This document shows, piece by piece, positions 43,781 to 55,039 of a stretch of 64,000 nt of DNA. The position numbers and the translations under genes are program-made. Numbering within the stretch: the stretch's first letter is position 1; each line of letters opens with the position of its first letter. This stretch comes from Dastarcus helophoroides (lineage: Eukaryota; Arthropoda; Insecta; Coleoptera; Bothrideridae), in assembly GCA_028583605.1 (NCBI GenBank), contig CM053331.1, positions 9,656,857 to 9,720,856 of the forward strand, written 5' to 3'. The notes below the pieces were generated by a model, which saw only the letters and a list, made by a program, of their open reading frames with translations, made no database searches and was not told the origin of the DNA.

Positions 43781-45960
43781 ATATTAGTTTGGTATTTTTC
43801 CAAATTTCTAATTTTTTATAGAACATCGATGTCTTTTCAGAATCCGTCCTTTTTCAAAAAGAACTATTATTTTGGACAATTTGGACTTATTTGAAAAATT
43901 GACTTTGAAAGTTATCGTTTTTTGAAAATTTCAAGAAGTTGAAATTTGTGCTTTTTTCAAAATTTCCACTTATTTTTTCAATTTCGCATTTTTAGAAATT
44001 TTGACTTTTTTTAAGTAGATAATTATTTTTTTCGAATATATCGACTTTTGTTAAATATTTCGACCTTTTTTAAAAGTTCGATTTTCTTTGAAAATTTCTA
44101 TTCTGAAAAATGATTACCAAATATTAACTTTGTTGAAGATCCTAGCACTGAAATTTTCTACCTTTCGAGAATTTCGACTTTCTTCAAAATTATTTTTTGA
44201 AATTTTGATTTCAAAGTTTTAAATTTTTTAGAAGTTTTAAACATTTCTCCAAAAATTTCGATTATGTTGAAATTTTGACTTTTTCTTGTATAATTTTAAG
44301 CTGTTAAACATTTCTACTTTTTTAAAACTTCAGGTTTTTTCAAAACTACGTGATGTAAAAATTTTAACTTTTAAAAATTCTACTTTTTTGAATATTTCAA
44401 CTTTTTAAAATGTTGAAATTTTATCGTAGATTGAAAACGATTTAACATTTGCTTCTTTTTTAAAATTTCCACTTTTTGGATTAAATTACAACGATTTTAA
44501 ACACTTTGACTCTCAAAAATTCAACTTTTCTTTTATGAATTTAACATTTTTTTCTTAAATATAACTTTTTGAAAATTTTGATATTTTTAAAAATTTTTCG
44601 TTTCTATTTTTTATTTAAATAATTTTACTTTTTTTTAAATGTCCATGCTTTCAATAATCTTGACTTTTACCCCTTATTTCAGTTTTTTAAAAATTTCTAT
44701 TCTTTTTAAATTTTCACTTTTCTTGGAAAACTTCCACAATTTTTTAAGTATTTAATTTTTGAGAAATGTTGATTTTTGTTAAAAAATTCCACATTTTCCG
44801 AAGATTTCTATTTTAAAAATTTGACCATGATACTTTTAGCAGCTCTTAAAACTTTCATTTGTTTGAAGTTTTGACTTTTTTTGCAAATTGTGATTTGTAC
44901 AAAGTTTCGACCATTTCAAAATTTCGACTCTTTTGGAAATTTAAACTTTGAAAATTCGGACTTCTCGAAATTTTGATCTTTTTGCAAGAGGTCTTTTTCT
45001 TCCGAAAAATTTTTGTTTTTTTGTTTGAAAATGTAGACTTAAAAATATTAATTTTATAAAAATATTTTTGCTCTTTTTTTATTTCAGCTCACAATCTTCA
45101 TTTTCTTTTTGTAAATTTAGTTTGGTTTAAAAATTTGTGATTTTATTTTTTTTTAAATGTCTTCTCTTGAAAGTTTTAATTTTTTCTAGAAACTTTAAAT
45201 TTTTTGAAAATTATAAGTTTTTCTTTATAACGTGTTTTAAAATTTTCAATTTTTTTGAAAAGGTCTACTTTTTTGAAAATATTTAATTTTAAGTCGCTAC
45301 AATTTCCAAATTTTGACTTTGTTCAAAATTTTGATATTTTTGTAATATTTTGGGTTATTTTAAAAATTTCGGCATATGTGAAAACTTCAGCTTTTATTCG
45401 AAGTGATTATACTTTTCGAGATTTTTTTTGTACATTTGGTCCTTTTTGAAATATTTCACTTGTGAAACCTTTGTCTATTGAAAATTATTAATATTTATAG
45501 TTAGTCGATAACTTCAATTTTTGCTTTTTTGTGTAAATATTATCTCTTTAAAAACTCCTATTTGTTTTAAAATCTTTTCTAAACATTTTTTTTATTTTCA
45601 ATATTTCGACTTTTTCAAAATTTTAATTTTTTCAGAATTTTAATCTTTTTTAAAAAGTATCTTGAAAATTTCGACTTCAAAATTTTGCCTTTCAATAAGT
45701 TGTGAATTTTTGAAATCTTTGACTTTTTCTAAGTTTCAGCTTTATCTATTTATTTATTTTAGAGGTTTGATACTTGATCGAAATTTCGATGTTTTGAAGG
45801 AGGAGACATTTGTGGAAAATTACAATATTATTGCAAATTCTGGTTTATTTGAATAAAATTGACTTTTAAAAATTTCAAAATTATAAAATTTCTTCTCTTT
45901 CAAAATTGCCCTTTTTTTAAATTTTGACTTCCTTAAATTTTTTTTTTTTAGATTTGGTAG
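43781..45960 (+). repeat. AT-rich degenerate tract, T-rich on plus strand (2.2 kb)
   Basis: Dense repetition of TTTTGAAAATTT, TTTCGACTTTTT and TTCAAAATTTTGA words at intervals of about 18-25 bases, without exact units. T clearly exceeds A on the plus strand. Frames within it (45255-45449, 45662-45856) are by-products of low complexity. Confidence 0.7.
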
Positions 45961-47147
45961 TTCACATACCTCATGAAAAATATTAAAGTATCGCGAATTG
46001 TGAAAAAAAATTTCAGAAATAATGATACTTTAAGTTTTTGAATTTCGTTAGAAATATAATGCCGCCCCATGCAAGTTCACGCGCTGTAACTCCGGCAGGA
46101 ATGGAGCTGACTTCAGTGGGACATATTCTTACTAGATGTTAAACATGGGAAGCACTCTTTAAAAAGTGCTCAACAAATGTGATAACTAACGATCAGCTGC
46201 AGATGGAAAGTGGCGAAAAATCTACATTACGCCACGTTTCCATTTTCCCTAATTTATAGTGGCTTCACCGGCACCGCAAGATCTTAAGCGTCTCAAAGTA
46301 ACGAAATTATGAGGTCTAAAAATATCACCTTTGATCAGCTTTACCCTAGAGGCTGCCGCCTCACGTTTTCTTTGGATATAGGTTTTCCGGCCTTGCTAAA
46401 ATTTCTGAAAGGCTTGAGGAATTTTAAATTCCATTAAAATAATTTTACATAATACCCTACAAAGAGCGTTCCTTAAGTGTAAAGCATACTGTCGTATAAA
46501 GGAAAGGGAACCGTCTTGTTTTGAAGGTGTATCGGCCCAAATGTGGGAAAGTTTTAGATAATATTAAGCCCTTTGTTTATGGTAATAAAATTGGTTACGT
46601 TGAGTATTAGAAACAGATTTTGGCAATTTATAATTTAACGCAGCAATACATAGTAAAAAATATATACAAGGTGCAGCTGATCGGTTATAAGATAGATAAA
46701 AATAAATATCATATGACTACGCGATTAAAAATTATTTTTCAGGAGTAATTAAGATAAAAAATATTTTTAAATCAATAGTTTAAATCCTCTTTCGGGCTGC
46801 CGCTCCACTGACACCAAGCAGCTTGTACCTTGTTAGATAATCGAATAGCTGCGCAATCGGGTATCGGGAGAAACAAAACATTTGTTAGGTTACGCATGAA
46901 GGATGAAAGCATGCAAATGATTAATTTATATTTCTAGTTCCTTGAACTCTAATAAAGTCGTTTATAGTTTATTGCGTAAACATGGCAATAATGAATTTCA
47001 GAAAAAGGTGAATGTGAAATAGTGAACTGAAAGGAATATTTTGAAAAAAAAATGTTACAAGGTGGCTAAATCTCGAAAGATATTTTACGATGACTATTGG
47101 AATATTTTGTGTGTTGTGATGCTATGAGTGAACAGGGATGTTGAAGA
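45961..47147. other. Intergenic DNA with a GC-richer patch
   Basis: 46058-46290 is less AT-rich (GCCGCCCCATGCAAGTTCAC region) and does not resemble a tract or a known element. No frame longer than about 60 codons has a motif. Origin unknown. Confidence 0.4.
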
Positions 47148-47149
47148 AT

Positions 47150-47281
47150 AGTATATTCTATAACAAGTTATGGAATGGCGCATATTCCACACGAGCGAAA
47201 AGTTTGTAACCCGAGCAGCAGGCGAGGGATGCGGTTTCGCGAGTGTGGAATATGCCAACCCAAACGTGTTGTAGACTATAC
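47150..47281. mobile_element. Short hairpin repeat (MITE-like), 132 bp
   Basis: GTATATTCTATAACAAGTTA ... GCATATTCCACACGAGCG pairs with its inverted partner CGCGAGTGTGGAATATGC ... GTTGTAGACTATAC. The centre is GC-rich (CCCGAGCAGCAGGCGAGGG). The two arms match over most of about 45 bp. No target duplication is clear. Confidence 0.6.
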
Positions 47282-47283
47282 TT

Positions 47284-49233
47284 GCTCTAACAGGATTAAA
47301 GAAAAAACCCCTAAATGTTCATAACAATCTTCAAAATAGATCACAATTTTGAAACGCGAGGCAACAAAAACAAATTACTTGACATCCCGCTTTAAGATGG
47401 ACCTAAACGGCTTCTGATTCGAAAGCCGTGCTATAATATTAATATTCTGAACGGTGTGGAGAATTACCTACGAGTATTCTGAACGGGTGCTGGAATGACA
47501 TTTGTTCCATCACAATTTGTAGTCATAGAATGTGCAGTTTTTGTAATAGTGTTAGAGGAAATGTTTTAAACCTCATTTTACTTACCAATGGATCATATTT
47601 TTTTTCGACATAGACTCCACAATCCTCAAAGAGTTTAGAAAAACACTCCAACTTAAGTATTCCTGTAAGTAGACTGCACCTACTCTGGTACTTTAAATGT
47701 TTGAACTGTTTTATGAATTTTTCATGAGCAAGAACCTAACTGCCGACAAATATATAATATGCTCCAAAGTACATAATACTCGAAGCATTAAACCTTAATT
47801 TTGTGAATGCATAATTACCTATTTTTTTTAGGATTTCTATAGTATGTATCAGAGCTTTTCATTATTTTCGTATACAATGTATCATGCATTTCTTTGAATT
47901 CCTGTTTTATTTTTTATTACCTGCCATGTAAAAATGTAGCATATATGCAATTATTTTCATATTAGTTTTAAATCAATGGAAATACAATTGACACTTAAAA
48001 GTAATAAGTTTAAATGAAAACATAATATTGCCCCAGGAGATTTCAGGTTAAAAATGAAAAGTTTTTTAAGTCGAAGACGAAATATCATCCTTCAGTTCAA
48101 GATCAGCAAATTACAAATAAAAGAACAAGCGTGTCTTCCAAGAAAGAAAGTATAAATTGTTTAAATAATTGAGAACACCGTGCTTATTTAGGACGGAGTA
48201 GCGCTTAAATAAACACAATTTTGATCCCATTGGAGGCAGTGTCGTCCTGAAACTTTAAAAAGGTAGATTGGATCTGATATACACATCAGCTTATTCGTAA
48301 TCCTTTGTAAGTAGTTTCCAGGAATAATTCGGCTTGTAATGCACAGAGTCCTTGCCGCTAACTAAGCTCAACATTAATGCCCCTTGAAATGCGATAGTTG
48401 CCAGTGTTGGAACTAAGGCGACATCGACTATAACCAGTTTACAAACACTCTCATGGCTACGAAAGACGACCTCCATAGCCACACAAAAGACCGGCGTTAA
48501 TGCGGCAACATCTGTTTGGTCTGATCGTTTAACTAACATCATCCTCCATATCTAATAACTCCCTAATAACCTTATCGCTTTATTAAATTAACATCCCGCC
48601 ATAGCTTTTACAAATATTCATTCCGACAGCATCCAGGGTCTAATTATATCAGTAATTGGTGTAGCTTGTTGTTGTGTTTCTGCAAACCTTCAGGGCTGCT
48701 GCAATAATCGGAATCCTGATTATTATCAGACATGCTACAAGATACTATCCTTGAGACAAAGAGACACAAGTCTGAAACACACGTAGAGAGTAAATCAGTC
48801 AATAATCGTCGCAGAGAATCCTATACTGACCACGGTTAAGGAAATATTTTCGGAGAGGTTACTTGATCTGGGAAAAATAATACTAATATTAAATTTGAAA
48901 GACAGTCACATTGTAGAGGATATTTTTTATTTTGTTGACATTTTTGGATAATGAATTATTGAAATACATAAATTAAAACATACCTATACGCTGTTGCAAT
49001 CAAATTCTCCTGACACGATAAACAGTCCTAAACAGTGACACTGGTGTAGGCTACTAAATTTAATGAGTTTTTTTTCGTTAAATCAAGTGAAAATGTTCCT
49101 TAAAGTGTACAGTTGAGATGAGTTACAAGTCACTCAACGTATTACAGCAGTTTTTCTCAGTTGAAAATAATGTGGTCAGAGGTATTAAAAACCTATAAAT
49201 GCGTGCCACTCATTTCTGTTAAAAATAGTTAAG
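47284..49233. other. Intergenic DNA with one unassigned open frame
   Basis: Mostly AT-rich. The part 47593-47670 resembles 59404-59481 (CCACAA.CCT.AAA.AGTT and TATTCCTG.AAGTA in both), a faint dispersed repeat. The frame at 48291-48542 is listed separately. Confidence 0.4.
48291..48542 (-). other. Unassigned 83-codon open frame, possible gene relic
   Basis: The reading begins MMLVKRSDQTDVAALTPVFC, contains hydrophobic runs (CKLVIVDVALVPTLATIAFQ) and ends in a hydrophilic tail, YKPNYSWKLLTKDYE. Base composition is more balanced than the surroundings, which is why I list it. The spacing of TPVF and VP..ATIAF is faintly like the transporter fold of nucleotide-sugar/triose-phosphate carriers, but the resemblance is weak and I do not claim it. 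No splice sites or neighbouring exons were identified. It could be a decayed host exon or chance. Confidence 0.2.
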
Positions 49234-49241
49234 GTTGATAG

Positions 49242-50300
49242 CAGTGGCGGCTGGTGACTTTTTGACAGGGGGTGCGCAGATGCAAAAATATTAATAGTTA
49301 AGAGTTTGGGTGACTCCAGTGCCATAGCAAGGTATTAAATTTAAGAGAAACAAAAGTGGTACAAAAGGTGTGATATTTAATAGTATTTAACGAATTAACT
49401 TTAATTAACATCTTATAACCTCCAAAATATTTTTGGGTTATCGTGTCTAAATTATTTTCATCGAGTACAAAAAAAAACCATCATCTACATTTCTAAGTCC
49501 CCTTAAAGTACTATGTACGGTTGCACGTCGTTACGGCTCTAGCTAAAATTGTTTGCTTTCATACAAATAAAATATTTTTTTTTAAAAATCCGCTTTACAA
49601 TCTTTTAAAGAAATAAAGTGTTCATTAATTGAAATACAGAACTTGTTCTCTGAAACCAAGAAAAAAGATTCTGTATTTCAATTTTTGAAGATAATCAAGG
49701 ACCAGTCCATTCCACCAAAAGGGTTAATTACTTTCTCATCAAAATTGTTTAAATCCAAATTTACAATTTAATAATTAGACCCTAGAATGGGTACTGCTAT
49801 CTCTTTGTGAATAGCGGTACTATTGGCAGTTAGGCCTGTAAGCGGCACAAATAGCAATCGCAATCAGATCAGCTGGCACCTACGCATTTAGCATCATAAA
49901 CCGTAAATACACACTCCAAACTCTGACTCATACTCACCATTTGGCAATATCGCATAAGCGGAGCGGCGTACCTCGGGCTAGCTTTAAAGTGGTGTTGTGT
50001 AGTTTATTTCTCCTTATCCCGTGGAGGCCGTTGATAGGCATTGCACGGCAGCCACGCTAGGTGCATAATTCTGTGCGCACCAACTTATTTAAATGTCCTT
50101 ATAATATATAATGTAATGGAATCAAACGTTTGGGTACTTTATTCCAAGTCACTCACAAGTATTATTAGTTAATTAGTATATCATTATTTTGTGTTTAAAA
50201 ATGTAATAAATCCAAGTCTTTTACATTAAACAGAAAAGAATAGATCTCTCATTTCACAAGGAGCGCGCGCTCTTGTGCTTTTTAAGACCACCCGCCACTG
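49242..50300. mobile_element. hAT-type non-autonomous element (1,059 bp), 8-bp target duplication
   Basis: The ends are CAGTGGCGGCTGGTG and, inverted, CAGTGGCGGGTGGTC. Both flanks are GTTGATAG (49234-49241 and 50301-50308), an exact 8-bp duplication. No transposase is encoded. At 49628-49688 it contains a small inverted pair of the family C tail (TTGAAATACAGAA ... TTCTGTATTTCAA), probably a secondary insertion. The exact duplication suggests a fairly recent insertion. Confidence 0.88.
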
Positions 50301-50604
50301 GTTGATAGATAAGGAATTGTGACACTGCGACGTGTATGATTAGATGTGCATGCGCGTTCGAATGCAGTCGATCATGCACAAAGTGTATTTTAATTTTAAG
50401 ATTAATTTAAGATTAGGTGTTAATTCGGTAGTTTCGCTTTTAGTGTGATTAACACATTGAGTTACCGCAATCTGCTAAGTTTATGGCGAGTTTGTAAGTA
50501 AGTGCATGCCCAGGTCATCGGATCGAGCGAGATCGACATTTAGTCGAAATTATTTGTGTTTCATTTGTGATTTAACTCGCCTATATTGTATAAACATCAG
50601 AAAA

Positions 50605-51190
50605 GTCAAACACTGTCCATAAGGAGAATATTAATGAGAGATTTAACATTGAGAGCTAACAGTGGGATAGATGGGCGGCGGCTTGTATTCCCCTACACCG
50701 GTGTAAACAATTCAACGCAGAGCGCAGCGATCAGTGCTGGTGGAGATTTCAGTAGTACATCATAGCTTCTAACTTGTTTCGTTACGAGATTACTACTGAC
50801 AGGCAACAATTCTATTAAAATTTGCGTACCACATGCTGCCTGTTCTTTTAGTCCGTTGATGTAATCAACGTCTGAAGCAAAATAAAACTGAAATTCGTTG
50901 ATAACCAAAATAAATAAACGCGATTTCGTAAACAAAATAAATAATAATTCTGATGAACATAATTACTATTTAAACATTACAATATAAGGAGTTCAAGTAG
51001 GCCGCCAGATTGTGCTAAACAATATTCCAGTCTGTTGTAAAATTCTCGACGAGTTTTTTCTAACATCTAAACTGGAAGATACGAGCATGCTGCGTCAATG
51101 TAGAGGAATACGTTAAGCGGCCGTAGAAAACTATGGAAGGGACAATTCTTAGCGTTTTACATGGACAATGAAAATTTTTCCTTATCTGTA
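50605..51190. repeat. Dispersed repeat, copy 2 (uninterrupted)
   Basis: Inverted counterpart of 9498-11166 without the 1,076-bp insertion. The shared parts include the TACACCGGTGTA palindrome at 50694-50705, the AAACAGGC-type region, and the GCGGCCGTAGAAAACTATGG block near 51118. The minus frame 50693-50935 ends FTPV at the same stop as in copy 1. I do not recognise a protein family. Confidence 0.75.
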
Positions 51191-51310
51191 TATTATTATA
51201 CACTGTATGCGAAGTCTGTTTTAGGTACAGCAGGAGCTCTGCAATTTTATTAAATTGCAGAGCAGTTTCTTATCATGGTGGCGACTTTTGAAAAAACTTA
51301 CCTTCCCACC

Positions 51311-51364
51311 AGGCACGTAGCCAGGGGGGGGGGGTCCAAGGGGTCCGAAAGGCCCCCCCCCCCC
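51311..51364. repeat. G and C homopolymer runs at a probable element end
   Basis: CAGGCACGTAGCCAG followed by a run of about 11 G, then GTCCGAAAGG and about 12 C. The two runs can pair into a hairpin, extreme for such AT-rich DNA. CACGTAGCCAGGGGG-like ends are frequent in animal DNA transposons of the hAT type, so this may be the left end of an element whose first exon lies at 51760. Confidence 0.5.
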
Positions 51365-51759
51365 GAATTGAATATTCGCCAAAAAATTTACGACGATATG
51401 AATTGAAATATCAATAGAAAAATGGTTGATTGTATATTTAAGCATGTAAATAATTTCAACTTTCAAATTGCTAACTACTAAGTTTATGATAAGCAAAATC
51501 GCCATGTAGACATTTTAAGAAAAATTGGCAGAGAGCTCAAGGCTTCCCAATATATGCTTCAATCGTCACGTACGTGCAGCAGCGGCATTGCAGTCAAAGG
51601 ACATATTCTTATACCTAATCTACTTTATTATATTAGCTCATATTTCATATTGCCAAATTGCCATAGGAAATACAATACAAATCATGATTATGGTACGAGT
51701 TAAGAATTAGTCGACAAGTCGATTCTTGATCGGTGATAAATTAAATACGTGAACTTAAA

Positions 51760-51784
51760 ATGGATATTGGGAAATTTTTCTTTG
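51760..51784 (+). other. Possible first coding exon of a hAT/ZMYM-type transposase
   Basis: ATG starts a short reading, MDIGKFFF, followed directly by the consensus donor GTAAGT (51785-51790). Start exons of the form MDI(R/K)KFF are common in hAT transposases with a TTF/ZMYM finger. The rest of the gene is not visible, because an AT-rich tract begins just after. Short, so uncertain. Confidence 0.3.
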
Positions 51785-51829
51785 GTAAGTTTCACGTTTT
51801 TATTTGTCAAATTTAGATTTTATTCTTTT

Positions 51830-52500
51830 TTTTACTAATTACCAAAATGAAAAAAAAATAAAAGAGACGAGTACGTAAAAATAATTAATGTGTCTTATAT
51901 TTTCTGAAGAATATTTTCTAGAAATTTTGTTAATTTAACAAAATTCCGAGTTTAAATTCAATTTTACGTCTCTGTAAGCACATAATCGATTTCATTAATT
52001 TATTTTTTTAAATTCCAAAGACGTATAAATAATTTTTTGTCGAATTCTGGTGTTTTTTCTCAAAAATGTTTTACTTTTGATTAATAAATTTTTTATATAT
52101 TGCAACCTTTTTCTAAATTTCGATTATTTTTAGAAATTTTCGAAATATCAACTTCTTTTGTAAAATTTTTTCAACTTTCTTTTAATTTTTGATTCAAATT
52201 CAACATTTCAACTTTTTCAGAGATTTCTCTCTTTTGATAAACATATTTATACGCATTTTGACATTATTTCTAAAATATTCATTTTAGTTTAAAAATATAC
52301 ACTTTTTTTTTAATTCAAGTTTGGACTTTTAATTTTCCTTTTATTTAAACGAAATTTTTATTTGAAATTCCAACTTGATGTTTTTAAGACTTAATTTTTA
52401 TTTAACATCTTGAAATAATTTAGAAATATTTTTATTTTTCCATTTCGACTTTAAAATCGAAATTTCTAAAAAAATGATTTTATAAATTTCGCTTCTTATT
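51830..52500 (+). repeat. AT-rich degenerate tract, T-rich on plus strand
   Basis: Same type as the tract at 43.8 kb (TTTCGATTATTTTTAGAAAT, TTCAACTTTTT words), with no exact unit and no gene. It separates the possible hAT first exon from the ORF1 below. Confidence 0.55.
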
Positions 52501-52687
52501 CCCGAAAAACCGGAACCATCTGAGGTTTTCGTCCTAACTTAGTAACACCATGAAATACAATCGCCCCAGACGGTCCGAAGATGGGTTACAGTAAATCCCT
52601 TACTGGAAAAACAACCAAGATGCACTTGGAAAATGCTGTAACTTCACCTTGAGAGGGATGACACCCAAGTGAACGACAAGAGAGAAG

Positions 52688-53227
52688 ATGGCCGATTCCC
52701 CCCTCACCAAGACTGACAGAAGATATGCCAGCACTTATAAAACCAACCAATGTATGTTTGGTGGCCTAGCCACAAGCACTATTTCTCACGGAAATTTAAA
52801 CCGTAACAAGCTCCAGCACGGTGAGGAGAAAATTGTCAAACTGGAGAAATTGATGGGTCTGGACACTCAGATGGAAGTCCCAAGGCTAAGCAAACAGGTA
52901 AAGCAGTGCCACAGGTGTCAAAGGTTCAACCATGGACAGGGGAACTGCCACCCCAAATCAGTTTGCTTTAAGTGTGCTAGGAAGCTCCTTAGCGAAGTGT
53001 GCAAGCGTCCCAAGGTAAAGCCCCTCAAGTGTGCTAATTGCAAGGGAGACCATGCAGCCAGCTACAGCTGTTGCCCCGCTTTCCCAACACCGAGAAAGCA
53101 GCAGCCGGCACCTAAGGAACTTCAGGAGCTACCCAATGGTAAACCCTCCAACTTTAGGGCAAAGTCAACGGCAGCCAAGACGACAGCTGCAACTGCGAAA
53201 AATTTGCCGAAAGCTTTAAGGGTGTGA
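52688..53227 (+). CDS. Jockey-type non-LTR retrotransposon ORF1 (gag-like, zinc knuckles), partial
   Basis: A 179-codon frame for an RNA-binding gag-like protein. A divergent N-terminal part leads into KIVKLEKLMGLDTQMEVPRL, and then three cysteine clusters: C-x2-C-x4-H-x4-C in QCHRCQRFNHGQGNC, a second one (CFKCARKLLSEVC) where the histidine is replaced by leucine, and CANCKGDHAASYSCC. This triple-knuckle arrangement is typical of jockey-clade ORF1 proteins, which package the element's RNA. The tail is lysine/alanine-rich and ends at 53227, where another repeat begins. Full ORF1 proteins are two to three times longer, so the start shown is only the first ATG of a 5'-truncated frame. No ORF2 follows. 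The missing histidine suggests decay. Confidence 0.75.
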   Translation: MADSPLTKTDRRYASTYKTNQCMFGGLATSTISHGNLNRNKLQHGEEKIVKLEKLMGLDTQMEVPRLSKQVKQCHRCQRFNHGQGNCHPKSVCFKCARKLLSEVCKRPKVKPLKCANCKGDHAASYSCCPAFPTPRKQQPAPKELQELPNGKPSNFRAKSTAAKTTAATAKNLPKALRV

Positions 53228-53239
53228 CTTATCACGCTG

Positions 53240-53515
53240 ATTATTTTGTGGTCGAAGCATTTAGTTGCGTTCGCCTTTTTGGGAAGCAAGATCAATGTCG
53301 ACAAATGACGATGAGTTAGAAGTGTATACAACCACCGTACCATACTGATGATGCGAAGGAAGGCCGAAACTAGTCTATGGTTGCGGTTGTACATATTTTT
53401 AATTTTAAGCACGTTTAACTGTTTAATTACAGAACATTTAATTGGTCATTTGTCGAACTAGATGAAAATAAAGTCACGCCGAGGATGTTTGTATCAGTGA
53501 ATGTTGCGATGCAAC
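53240..53515 (+). repeat. Direct repeat with hammerhead-like motif, copy 1 (family B)
   Basis: Shares with 55040-55375 the GTACCATACTGATRATG segment, the hammerhead-like fold, then CAGAACATTTAATTG and a YGCCGAGG-containing segment followed by TGTT.TGA-like sequence. Both copies are in the same orientation and flank the RTE fragment, as terminal repeats of one element would. Confidence 0.55.
53327..53391 (+). ncRNA. Hammerhead-like motif, family B, copy 1
   Basis: Stem I is two helices: TACAACC (53327-53333) with GGTTGTA (53385-53391), and ACCATA (53339-53344) with TATGGT (53376-53381). Core CTGATGA (53345-53351) and GAAA (53366-53369) are intact. ACTAGT (53369-53374) is a palindromic helix III, so dimer action is possible; the predicted cleavage is after C53375 (GTC). 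Helix II is poor: one strand (expected GGCC) reads GCGA, the other GGCC. Confidence 0.65.
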
Positions 53516-53704
53516 CAGTGATACAAGCTTTGCCTCAGCTACGTGAACTTTGCAATTGTAATTTAGTTTTTATTAAATTCTAATGAAATTAGATTTCAGT
53601 TCCATCGTAATAACCTGTATATATTCGTATAAGCAAGGTTTATTATCTTAGAAGATGAATGTCGACAACAGACGGTCATTTGGCATTTGACCGCCGGTAT
53701 TTTT

Positions 53705-54978
53705 GTTGAAGAGGTTGGTCAGCAATTTTATCTGTTCTGGGTACAGTAGTTTCCATAAATCTGGTCTGGCTCAGGAGATTTGTTTTTTAGTCGTTTAATA
53801 GCTGATTCCACTTCCTCCTGTGTGATGATAGGCCCTTCCTCGCCGACCACGGTGGACACATTATCGATGTTTTCGTCTCCGAAAAGTTCTTCCATATATT
53901 GCTTCCATCTTGTGAGTTTTTTACCAGTCTCGTTGTTTTATCAGTCAGTTGATGTTGTAATTCGAGTCCATGATTATTTCTGGACCCTGTCTTTGATATT
54001 TTCCTGTTTCTTTCTTTATTTTCTTGGAAAGGTTAAAGCTGTCGTGTTTTTCTTGCAAGATCTCGATTTCGACATATTTTTCCTGTAGTAATCATTCTTT
54101 AGCCTCTTTGATTTCTCTTAGGATTTTTCTGTATAGTTCCTTGTATTTTACATTATCCCTGTTTTTGTGTTGTCTCCTTTCTTTCATAAGTTGTAGGATA
54201 ATATTTGTAATCCATTTTTTTTTAACATCCTATTCGGTATTAGTAGTTCTCCTGTGACGGAGGTTATGGATATCTTTATTCCACAGGTCTTCTGGTTCTG
54301 TTTTGTGGTTGCTGTTTTTAGATATAGTTTTAAATTCATTGTTCAGCCTTTCTTTGTTTTTTGAAATACGTTGTCTTGTTTAAGCTTCCGTATGTCAGTA
54401 ATTTTTTAAAGTTATTTTTTGACTATTTTCTTTAGTCGAAGTTTAGTACAAGCTAGTAACAGGTTGTGATCTGATGGTATGTCTGCGCCTGGGTACGTCT
54501 TACAAGAGACAACCGCGTCGCGATATCTTCTGTTTATCATCACGAAGTCAATTTGATTCCTCGGATTCTATGGTTGTTATTAGCTGGGGATCTCCATGTG
54601 TACAGTCTTCTGGAGGGTAGCTTAAAAAGTGTGTTTATGATTGTGATGTTCATTTCTTGGCAGAATTCTATTAATCGTTCTCCCCTCTCATTTCTCACTC
54701 CCAGTCCAAAACTACCAACGACATACTCAACCTTTCCCTGTCCTATCTTAGGGTTTATGACGCCTGATATTGTGTTAACCTTTTCCTGTGTGTTTGAGAG
54801 TAATTCTAAGCTGTTTATAGAACTTTTTGATTTTTTCCTCATTGCTTTTGGACGTAGGTGCATATGACTGTATGATGTTAAGGTCAAATGGCTTACACTT
54901 GATCTTAACTAATGCTACTCTATTCGAAATAGGGATGAATCCTTTCACATTGATTTGATATTTTATTAGTAAACTCAA
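53705..54978 (-). pseudogene. RTE-clade LINE, endonuclease and start of reverse transcriptase
   Basis: The complementary 5' half of an RTE ORF. On the minus strand: YQINVKGFIPISNRVALVKI and the endonuclease motif LNIIQSYAPTSKSNEEKI (54775-54978); then, after a frameshift, INPKIGQGKVEYVVGSFGLG and NERGERLIEFCQEMNITIIN and LPSRRLYTWRSP, the apurinic-endonuclease-like core (54540-54887). Past a shift, the reading goes on to the QEEVESAIKRLKNKSPEPDQ boundary of the reverse transcriptase (about 53830-53770) and ends near LLTNLFNK at 53705. The endonuclease nicks target DNA for reverse transcription. Frameshifts make it inactive. The sister half (26.99-28.32 kb) continues almost exactly where this one stops. 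Confidence 0.82.
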
Positions 54979-55039
54979 AAATCATAACAAATAGGATTTA
55001 CATCTTTTTAGTTATTTATGTGCCTGACTAATGGCTATA

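Noticed and set aside
53031..53412. Other open frames overlapping the zinc-knuckle ORF1
   Set aside because: Shadows of the ORF1 frame or of the following repeat; no motif of their own.
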